A stretch of DNA of 6,509 nucleotides. Source: JBGPYM01 sp041493205 (lineage in GTDB: Bacteria > Bacteroidota > Ignavibacteria > UBA10030 > UBA6906). The stretch spans positions 1 to 6,509 of the forward strand of contig JBGPYM010000185.1 of NCBI GenBank assembly GCA_041493205.1, given 5' to 3'. A program made the translations under genes and the position numbers. Below are positions 1 through 6,509 of the stretch, piece after piece. Positions within the stretch are counted from its first letter, which is position 1. Every line of letters starts with the position of its first letter. The notes beneath the pieces were generated by a model. The model saw only the letters and a list, made by a program, of their open reading frames with translations. It searched no databases and was not told where the DNA came from.

Positions 1-1
1 C

Positions 2-376
2 TTTCCGAATTATTTCTACCGCGATTTGATTGCGTGGGGCCTCGGGCTTGCCGCTTTGCTCGTGCTTGCGACGATGCTCCCATGGGGGCTCGGAGATAAG
101 GCGGATCCGTTCGCGTCGGCGCCTTCAGGCATCAGGCCGGAATGGTACTTCTGGCCGCTTTATGAGACGCTCAGGATGATCCCTGCGCAGGTACTCTGGA
201 TCAACGGCGAGCTGATTGTGAACCTGATCGTCGGGACCCTGACGATCTTCTGGTTCTCGGTACCGTTTATCGACAGGCGTTCCGCGCGCGGCGAGCGGAG
301 CCCCGTATTTACCGCCATCGGCGTTCTGCTCATATCGTACATGCTGCTTACGATCGGACTGGCATACTTCACATGA
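2..376 (+). CDS. Cytochrome b C-terminal region (bc1/b6f-type quinol oxidase), 5'-truncated by window edge
   Basis: This is the C-terminal part of a cytochrome b-family subunit, the membrane core that oxidises quinol in bc1/b6f-type complexes. The frame is open from base 2 and already reads FPNYFYRD before the first possible start (TTG at 26), so the gene begins outside the window. The PEWYF motif, at 137-151, is the hallmark of the quinol-oxidation (Qo) site and is followed by the usual LR-IP continuation. Three hydrophobic segments are visible: one before PEWY (about 29-82), one at about 212-274 and one at about 305-370. This helix E, F, G layout resembles b6f subunit IV or a short cytochrome b. 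Mitochondrial-type cytochrome b has a fourth helix, H. Whether the haem-binding N-terminal half is fused or a separate gene cannot be seen. The stop codon overlaps the next gene's start (ATGA, 373-376). Family assignment is very secure; subtype is not. Confidence 0.93.
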   Translation, partial: FPNYFYRDLIAWGLGLAALLVLATMLPWGLGDKADPFASAPSGIRPEWYFWPLYETLRMIPAQVLWINGELIVNLIVGTLTIFWFSVPFIDRRSARGERSPVFTAIGVLLISYMLLTIGLAYFT

Positions 377-603
377 ACAGGATCGTCATGGGACGCATGC
401 TGAGAGGCCTGGGGAAGGCCGTAGCCGTTGTTACAGCGATGCAACAGATCGCGTCAGGCATGGGTCCGGGGAGTCCGCTCAGGCTGCCGGGATTCTGGGA
501 CAGAGTTGTTGTGCTCGTCGTAGGAATTATCCTGATTGGGGGGCTGGTGGGATTGCTGAACGCTTTGCGGCGGCGAGCTGACAAGAGAGAACAGGAAAGG
601 TAA
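373..603 (+). CDS. Small single-pass membrane protein of unknown function, coupled to cytochrome b
   Basis: A 76-residue protein that I do not recognise. Residues about 1-30 are basic and moderately hydrophobic, with several Met and Gly residues. Residues about 45-66 form a convincing transmembrane helix rich in Val, Ile, Leu and Gly. The C-terminus is strongly charged (RRRADKREQER), suggesting a cytoplasmic tail. The ATG at 373 overlaps the cytochrome b stop as ATGA, which favours this start. Internal ATGs at 388 and 397 are alternatives, and no strong ribosome binding site is visible before any of them. No haem-binding CxxCH or other cofactor motif is present. Position and topology suggest a small accessory subunit or assembly factor of the quinol-oxidising complex, which is inference only. 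The stop codon (601-603) lies inside the first copy of an intergenic hairpin repeat. A chance ORF is possible but less likely given the overlap and the membrane helix. Confidence 0.6.
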   Translation: MNRIVMGRMLRGLGKAVAVVTAMQQIASGMGPGSPLRLPGFWDRVVVLVVGIILIGGLVGLLNALRRRADKREQER

Positions 604-630
604 GACCACGGGCGGGACGCCCGTGCCACT
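599..630. repeat. Intergenic hairpin repeat, copy 1
   Basis: First of two related ~32-nt units. It forms a perfect hairpin: CACGGGC (607-613) pairs with GCCCGTG (619-625), leaving GGGAC between, and one further G-C pair (614/618) is possible. It begins with GGTAA, whose TAA is the stop codon of the small membrane protein gene. Compared with copy 2 there are five substitutions and one single-base gap. The hairpin has no following T-run on either strand, so it is not a standard intrinsic terminator. It looks like a REP-type dispersed palindromic element, though only two copies can be seen here. Confidence 0.75.
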
Positions 631-658
631 ACGGAGTGCAGAGGAAAATACGACTTAG

Positions 659-691
659 GGTAAAGCCACCGGCAGGGACGCCGGTGCTACT
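659..691. repeat. Intergenic hairpin repeat, copy 2
   Basis: Second unit, in the same orientation and 60 nt after copy 1. The stem is CACCGGC (667-673) pairing with GCCGGTG (680-686) around the loop AGGGAC. Relative to copy 1, the fourth stem pair has changed from G-C (610/622) to C-G (670/683). Both sides changed together, so pairing is kept. One extra A (674) sits in the loop. The flanks (GGTAA before, GC-ACT after) are shared with copy 1, so the repeat unit extends beyond the stem. Confidence 0.75.
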
Positions 692-693
692 GG

Positions 694-722
694 TTGCCTA
701 CATACCAAATAATATATATTAT
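694..722 (+). promoter_or_regulatory. Possible sigma70-like promoter, antisense to the purL 3' end (weak)
   Basis: TTGCCT (694-699), a 17-nt spacer and TATTAT (717-722) match the sigma70 consensus at 4/6 and 5/6 positions. Transcription from it would run into the 3' end of purL in antisense, where no plus-strand gene follows. The -10 part lies inside an AT-only palindrome (709-722), so a chance match is likely, and the host's sigma factor preferences are unknown. Confidence 0.15.
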
Positions 723-738
723 GTAAACTTATACCGAT

Positions 739-2994
739 TCACTCCCGCATGACGTTTCCAATCGATTGGCTGTACGCTTCGAACATGTCCCCTACCGAAA
801 GCTTCACGCTCCCATTGATGATCAGCTCATCGCCCCCAACACGGCCAATCACGTACGCATCGATGCTGTGCTTCTTTGCAATCTCAAGCACCCGATGACC
901 GTTTGACCGGTCCGCCGACGCAATAACACGCGACTGGTCCTCTCCGAACAAGAGGAAATCCTCCCGCATGCCATTCGTCCTCCCGGTATCTATGCTGGCT
1001 CCGATCAGGTTCCCCTCAGCAATGACGCAGCATTCGGCAAGCGCCACCGCCAGGCCGCCCTCAGAGCAATCGTGGGCGCTCCTGAGGAGCCGATTCCCAG
1101 CGGCCTCGAGGATGGCATCGTGCAATCGCTTCTCGTACGCCAGGTCCAGCGGCGGAGCATCTCCCGCCACAATCTTATGAATCCGCGCCAGATACTCGCT
1201 GCCGCCTGTGTGGCCGCCGTTCCGGCCGAGAAGTATGATGACGTCACCTTCATTCCTGAAAGGCGCTGTCAGTGCGAGGGAAACATCCTCCAGTACACCG
1301 AGCATGCCGATCACCGGCGTGGGATATACCGACGCATAAGGGCTTTCATTATAGAAGCTTACATTCCCTCCGGTCACGGGAGTGTTGAGGTACCTGCACG
1401 CCTCGCCGATGCCGGCCACGGCCTCCTTAAATTGCCAGAAGACTTCCGGCTTGTACGGGTTTCCAAAGTTCAGGCAATTCGTGATCGCTACGGGACGTGC
1501 ACCGGTACAGACGACATTCCTGGCTGCTTCGGCAACCGCGATCATTCCGCCGCGGCGCGGGTTCAGATACACGTACCTGCTATTGCAGTCCGTCTTGAGC
1601 GACAGCCCCTTACTGGAGCCCTTCAAAAGGACTACCGCTGCATCACCTTCAGCAAGTACTACATTGTTTGTGCGCACCATACTGTCGTATTGCTCATACA
1701 CCCAGCGCTTGCTGGCGATGTTCGGCCCGGAGAGAAGATCGAAAAGTATCTTCCCGGGGTCGCCCGGATCAGGGACTGATTTCGGATCAAATGCCCTCGT
1801 GGTGGACAGATACCCGGGCTCCCGTGCTTCACGCCGGTAGACGGGAGCACCGCCCCCCAGGACGAGCGAATCTGCGGGAACATCGGCGACGACCTTTCCT
1901 CCGTACGAGATCACAAGGCGGTCCCCCTCCGTTACCTCTCCGATGATTTCAGCATGAAGGTCCCATTTGCCGAATATCTTCCTGACGTCTTGTTCGTGAC
2001 CCTTCTGGACAACGACGAGCATCCGTTCCTGAGATTCGGAGAGCAAGAGCTCATATGCCGTCATGCCCGTTTCACGGGCGGGAACCTTGTCGAGGTTGAC
2101 GCGCATCCCGCTCTTCCCTTTGGCGCTCATCTCAGACGTGGAGCAGGTGATCCCTGCCGCGCCCATGTCCTGGATTCCAACCACGAAACCCGACCGGATT
2201 GCTTCGAGCGACGCCTCGAGAAGCAGCTTCTCCGTAAAGGGGTCACCGACCTGAACTGAAGGGCGTTTCGCCTCCGATGCTTCAGAAATCTCTTCAGACG
2301 CGAACGTGGCTCCATGGATCCCATCCCGTCCGGTTGAGGAGCCGACAATCATCACCGGATTACCGACGCCGCGCGCCACTGCGCTTGCCCATTCACCTTG
2401 CTTCACAACTCCCACTGCCATGGCATTCACGAGCGGATTATCCTGATAGCACGGGTCGAAATAGACTTCACCTGCAACTGTGGGGACGCCAAAACTGTTG
2501 CCGTAGTCACCGATCCCCTTGACGACACCTTTGAATAAACTCCGTGTCCGGGCGCTGCCGAGGTCACCGAACCTGAGCGAATTGAGAGCGGCGATCGGCC
2601 GTGCTCCCATCGTAAAGATGTCTCTCATGATCCCACCCACACCCGTCGCTGCCCCCTGATACGGTTCGACGGCCGAAGGATGGTTATGGCTCTCGATTTT
2701 GAATGCGACGGCCATTCCATCGCCGATATCCACAAGTCCGGCATTCTCCTCCCCCGCCCCCACCAGCAGCCTCCCCCCTTCCCGTGGCAGTGTTTTGAGT
2801 TCAGCAATGGAGTTCTTGTAGCTGCAGTGCTCGCTCCACATCACGCTATAGATGCCAAGCTCCGTATACGTGGGAACGCGGCCCAGGTACGCCAGGATCT
2901 TCGCGTATTCCTCTTCTGTAAGTCCGTGCCGCAACGCGACCGGGAGGTCGACGATAGGCTCAGAAGCTACTACTGCTGGCGTCGGCTTGTTCAT
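739..2994 (-). CDS. purL: Phosphoribosylformylglycinamidine synthase, PurL subunit (short form)
   Basis: PurL converts FGAR to FGAM using ATP and ammonia in de novo purine synthesis. This is the short form (751 aa; Bacillus-type proteins are about 740 aa), which works with a PurQ glutaminase and PurS; neither is in the window. The protein has the expected tandem AIRS/PurM-like layout. Visible motifs are SEHCSYK (54-60), ESHNHP (101-106) followed by the nucleotide-binding stretch AVEPYQGAATGVGG, GRDGIHGATFAS (222-233), DMGAAGITCSTSEM (276-289), LSESQERM (318-325), NCLNFGNP (506-513), TGGNVSFYNE (541-550) and HDCSEGGLA (641-649). Conservation is continuous with no frameshift, so it is probably functional. 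The start at 2994 is set by an ATGA overlap with the preceding outer-membrane protein gene. It gives roughly 20 residues before the conserved HGLTEEEY. Only a weak GGGA lies directly before the ATG, suggesting translational coupling. It is the last gene of the minus-strand series. Confidence 0.97.
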   Translation of the reverse strand: MNKPTPAVVASEPIVDLPVALRHGLTEEEYAKILAYLGRVPTYTELGIYSVMWSEHCSYKNSIAELKTLPREGGRLLVGAGEENAGLVDIGDGMAVAFKIESHNHPSAVEPYQGAATGVGGIMRDIFTMGARPIAALNSLRFGDLGSARTRSLFKGVVKGIGDYGNSFGVPTVAGEVYFDPCYQDNPLVNAMAVGVVKQGEWASAVARGVGNPVMIVGSSTGRDGIHGATFASEEISEASEAKRPSVQVGDPFTEKLLLEASLEAIRSGFVVGIQDMGAAGITCSTSEMSAKGKSGMRVNLDKVPARETGMTAYELLLSESQERMLVVVQKGHEQDVRKIFGKWDLHAEIIGEVTEGDRLVISYGGKVVADVPADSLVLGGGAPVYRREAREPGYLSTTRAFDPKSVPDPGDPGKILFDLLSGPNIASKRWVYEQYDSMVRTNNVVLAEGDAAVVLLKGSSKGLSLKTDCNSRYVYLNPRRGGMIAVAEAARNVVCTGARPVAITNCLNFGNPYKPEVFWQFKEAVAGIGEACRYLNTPVTGGNVSFYNESPYASVYPTPVIGMLGVLEDVSLALTAPFRNEGDVIILLGRNGGHTGGSEYLARIHKIVAGDAPPLDLAYEKRLHDAILEAAGNRLLRSAHDCSEGGLAVALAECCVIAEGNLIGASIDTGRTNGMREDFLLFGEDQSRVIASADRSNGHRVLEIAKKHSIDAYVIGRVGGDELIINGSVKLSVGDMFEAYSQSIGNVMRE

Positions 2995-4256
2995 TCCCAG
3001 GAATAGAGTACATTGATTGCGATTGAACTGGAGCGCGAGGTGTAAAGTCCGTTGAAGGCACCACGAGTTCCGTCGTAGACCAACCCCGAGCTGGTGACCG
3101 TCCGGTCGTCGTACCGGACAAGCTCAAATGCAAAGTCGAGAAAGAGTCGTTCCGCAGCCCTGTAGCCGAGTCCGATGCTGTAGGCTGACGCATCCGCATC
3201 CGGCAGGCCGGGTGTGAGGACCTGGTCCGGTACGGGACCCCGGTCACGGCGGTACCCGCCACGGAGGGAGACGTTTGCAATGGAGACCTCCAACCCAAAG
3301 CTTACGTTGAATGTGTTGCTCCAGTTCTCATCTATCCTTCTCGATAACCTCGCAGGATTAGAATAGGTTAGTTCAATGTATTTGAATTCAGACCAGAGGG
3401 TGTATTCCACATCGGCGGAGCCGTACAGCCACTTGAGAGGCTGCCACCCGGCACCGGCATGGAACTGGGTTGGTATGGGAAGCGCAGCCGAAAATTTCCC
3501 TTCAGTGTACTGGGCTGCAATTGCTGCCGGTATGTCCCGGAAACTGACCCGCCCGTCGTCGAGCGGTGCGCTATCCCTGCTCCGATACGATGCTCCGAAG
3601 GACCAGTTCTCCGTAGGCCGGTAGAGCACGCCGAGAAGCAGGCCTGCACTGACCAGTCCAGACGCTTCGTGCGTGGAGTAGCCGTCGGGAAACGTCGTTG
3701 AATTTCCCGGAACGACCACAGGGATCCGCTGCTCGAACAGGATCTTCGGGATCGAAAGGTTGATCCCCATCCCTATCGCAAGATCGTCACTTATGCGAAT
3801 GCCGAGGCTGGGTGTGATCATGGCGATGCGGAGGTCCGATTTCGTGACCAGCCGGCGCCCCACCCAGTCCTGATTCCATTCCGTCTTGGAAGCGTACGGA
3901 ATATGGAAGGCCACGCCGAGCCCCCATGAATTTCCGAACGTGTGCGTCAGGGACACGTTGGGAGGAAAGAGAACCTGTGCCTGCATCCGTGTTTCGCTGT
4001 TATCGGGAGCGACCCCGTTGAAGCGCTGCTCCGGGATCACCACGGTCGAGCCGAACGAAAAGTGCGTCCCCGTCAGAAATGCGAGTGCCGCCGGATTGAG
4101 ATGGACCGAGGAGGGGTCTCCGGTGGCAGCCATCAGCGCACCACCCATCCCCGTTCCGCGAGCAGAGCGGTCCGACAGCTGGAATCCGCCTGACAGGGCT
4201 TCCCGGGAGGCACCAAGCGAAAGGAGTGAGACGGCGACCACCACCATTATTTTCAT
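2991..4256 (-). CDS. FadL/OmpP1/TodX-family outer-membrane transport protein
   Basis: A 421-residue outer-membrane beta-barrel of the FadL family, which moves long-chain fatty acids or other hydrophobic compounds across the outer membrane by lateral diffusion. The N-terminus (MKIMVVVAVSLLSLGA) is a signal peptide; a plausible cleavage is after ALS at residue 22, leaving GGFQLSDRSARGTGMGGA. That matches the typical mature FadL start. The family NPA motif is at residues 54-56, in the N-terminal hatch region. The rest alternates short amphipathic strands, and the late segment PDADASAYSIGLGYR is typical of the last barrel strands. The protein ends in SWE, so the usual terminal aromatic residue is penultimate. 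Start and stop are both in ATGA overlaps, with the carrier protein gene upstream and purL downstream. An AGGGGAG lies 17 nt before the ATG, too far to act normally. Substrate cannot be told; linkage to the carboxylase genes hints at acyl or hydrocarbon uptake (inference). Confidence 0.93.
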   Translation of the reverse strand: MKIMVVVAVSLLSLGASREALSGGFQLSDRSARGTGMGGALMAATGDPSSVHLNPAALAFLTGTHFSFGSTVVIPEQRFNGVAPDNSETRMQAQVLFPPNVSLTHTFGNSWGLGVAFHIPYASKTEWNQDWVGRRLVTKSDLRIAMITPSLGIRISDDLAIGMGINLSIPKILFEQRIPVVVPGNSTTFPDGYSTHEASGLVSAGLLLGVLYRPTENWSFGASYRSRDSAPLDDGRVSFRDIPAAIAAQYTEGKFSAALPIPTQFHAGAGWQPLKWLYGSADVEYTLWSEFKYIELTYSNPARLSRRIDENWSNTFNVSFGLEVSIANVSLRGGYRRDRGPVPDQVLTPGLPDADASAYSIGLGYRAAERLFLDFAFELVRYDDRTVTSSGLVYDGTRGAFNGLYTSRSSSIAINVLYSWE

Positions 4257-4746
4257 TCGAGTACCAGAAGTAACTCCCCTTTTTCCACGGCCTTACCCTG
4301 CTGGACGTGAATCGATTTAACGCATCCGGCAAAGTGAGCCTTGATTTCGTTTTCCATCTTCATTGCCTCGAGCACCACGAGGCCCTGGCCCGACGTGACG
4401 CTCTGTCCCACCTCCACCTCGAGTTTCACGACCAGCGCCGGCATCGGCGCATGCACTTCCATCTTGGAGGCAGAGGGACGCGTGCTCCGGGCGTACTGCT
4501 TGAGCAGCCGTGAGCGTTCCGTCTCGACCAGGGCGCCGATCATGGTTCCACCTGCGATCATACGCACGCCATCGTTCCCTTCCCGCACGGCGACCACACG
4601 ATCGATATGCCCGTCCGTCGTGACGCTGTATTCCGTGGCAGAGAGCCGGCGGACCTCGAGCCATTCTCCGCCGTCCACAGAGACCCCCTTCCTGTCCTCC
4701 ACCCGCACGGTGCGTTCCCGCCCCCCGATCGTGACAATGAACGTTT

Positions 4747-4750
<4 letters not shown>
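4253..4750 (-). CDS. Biotin carboxyl carrier protein of an acyl-CoA carboxylase (split alpha-subunit C-terminal part)
   Basis: This 165-residue protein carries biotin between the biotin carboxylase and carboxyltransferase sites of a biotin-dependent carboxylase. The C-terminal domain (about 93-165) is a biotinyl/lipoyl domain with the biotinylation motif EAMKMENEI; the target lysine is K131 (codon at 4358-4360). The preceding HAPMPALVVKLEVEVGQSV is the usual start of this domain. Residues 1-85 are beta-rich and unlike the Ala/Pro-rich linker of E. coli AccB. They resemble the BC-CT-interacting domain seen before the biotin domain in propionyl- and methylcrotonyl-CoA carboxylase alpha subunits, but this is judged by eye. 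The ATG at 4750 overlaps the biotin carboxylase stop (ATGA), with AGGGAG 2 nt before it. A much longer reading from 5083 in this frame is only the out-of-frame shadow of the biotin carboxylase gene. A carrier for acetyl-CoA or pyruvate carboxylase remains possible. Confidence 0.93.
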
Positions 4751-6257
<1,507 letters not shown>

Positions 6258-6261
<4 letters not shown>

Positions 6262-6509
6262 TCTTCCGCCAGTTGCACCACAGTGACTCCCGCTCCGCCC
6301 TCGTTCCACTCGCCGAGGCGGAACGATGTGACGCGGGGATGCGTCGCCAGAAAATCGGTGACTTTCTTTCGCAGGGCGCCCGTCCCTTTTCCATGGATGA
6401 TGTCGATGCGGTGAAGTCCGGCGAGCACCGCGTCATCGATGAACTTGTCGACCAGGGGGAGCGCCTCTTCACCCGTCATGCCGCGAAGGTCGAGTTCCTG
6501 GTGTACTTC
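6258..6509 (-). CDS. mutS2: MutS2 C-terminal Smr domain, 5' part beyond window edge
   Basis: The last 83 residues of a protein that enters from the right edge; the frame is open to base 6509. The visible part is an Smr domain, the nuclease domain ending MutS2. It opens with QELDLRGMTGEEAL, containing the LDLRGM signature (residues 6-11 of the visible part). IIHGKGTGALR follows at 37-47, with the conserved HGKGTG, and the domain closes with GGAGVTVVQL. MutS2 ATPases act on branched DNA and, in some bacteria, rescue collided ribosomes. The MutS ATPase core lies outside the window, so a stand-alone Smr protein cannot be excluded, though the spacing and closing sequence are typical of MutS2. The stop codon overlaps the biotin carboxylase start (ATGA, 6258-6261). 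A shorter reading from the ATG at 6479 would cut off LDLRG and is not the real start. Confidence 0.9.

Larger units (their letters stand above)
604..738. other. Convergent intergenic region between the cytochrome b unit and purL
   Basis: This is the only non-coding stretch in the window and separates two units transcribed toward each other. It contains most of the two hairpin repeats, then an AT-rich segment (about 705-731) with a 14-bp perfect palindrome ATAATATATATTAT at 709-722. No intrinsic terminator with a T-run was found on either strand. The GC-rich hairpins are the only candidates for 3'-end protection or transcription stopping of both units. A plus-strand promoter-like pair (TTGCCT at 694-699, 17-nt spacer, TATTAT at 717-722) is present but may be chance in AT-rich DNA. 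Confidence 0.5.

Noticed and set aside
599..691. The two repeats considered as a minimal CRISPR array
   Set aside because: There are only two units, each a self-contained hairpin with substitutions and an indel between copies, no spacer series and no cas gene in the window.
604..691. Hairpins considered as ordinary Rho-independent terminators
   Set aside because: Neither hairpin is followed by a T-run on either strand: CCACT or CTACT on plus, and GGCTTTACC or GGTCTTA on minus. Terminator function is not supported by the sequence alone.
1072..1779. Plus-strand ORF of 235 codons opposite purL
   Set aside because: It lies wholly antisense to strongly conserved PurL motifs, with no family resemblance of its own.
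6262..6309. 16-codon N-terminal extension of the biotin carboxylase from an upstream in-frame ATG
   Set aside because: The extension is unconserved in character and runs inside the Smr domain coding region. The ATG at 6261 gives the family N-terminus and the same ATGA overlap as the other junctions.

Overview
The window is almost fully coding and reads as chromosomal DNA of a Gram-negative, respiring bacterium. A FadL/OmpP1-type outer-membrane barrel implies an outer membrane, and a cytochrome b C-terminal part implies a quinol-oxidising respiratory complex. The DNA is moderately GC-rich. Start codons have weak or badly spaced Shine-Dalgarno sequences, and genes are packed with 4-bp overlaps. 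This would fit an uncultured member of the Bacteroidota/Ignavibacteriota neighbourhood, but that placement is a low-confidence inference and no marker in the window settles it.

Layout. On the left (1-603, plus strand) is the 3' end of a cytochrome b-type gene, overlapped by a small gene for a 76-residue single-pass membrane protein. The only intergenic stretch (604-738) lies between two convergent transcription units. It holds two copies of a ~32-nt hairpin repeat whose stems differ by a compensatory base-pair swap, followed by an AT-only palindrome. From 739 to the right edge, everything is on the minus strand in one tightly packed series. In transcription order it encodes the Smr-domain end of MutS2 (entering from the right edge), a biotin carboxylase, a biotin carboxyl carrier protein, a FadL-type outer-membrane protein and PurL.

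All four junctions in the minus-strand series are ATGA overlaps: the start codon of one gene shares bases with the stop codon of the gene before. The cytochrome b/small-protein junction is the same. This fixes the start codons and implies co-transcription and probably translational coupling. The biotin carboxylase (504 aa) and carrier protein (165 aa) together match the size and domain order of a single-chain acyl-CoA carboxylase alpha subunit (propionyl- or methylcrotonyl-CoA type), so they look like a split alpha subunit. The carboxyltransferase is not in the window. PurL is the short bacterial form that needs PurQ and PurS, also absent here. The products (DNA repair, acyl-CoA carboxylation, hydrophobic-compound uptake, purine synthesis) do not form one pathway. 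The carboxylase and the FadL-like protein could be linked through fatty-acid or branched-chain acyl metabolism, but that is inference.

I found no CRISPR array, RNA gene, insertion sequence or phage gene, and nothing that clearly forms a new defence or mobile system. The most unusual items are the covarying hairpin repeats, the small membrane protein attached to cytochrome b, and the uninterrupted run of ATGA junctions across functionally unrelated genes.
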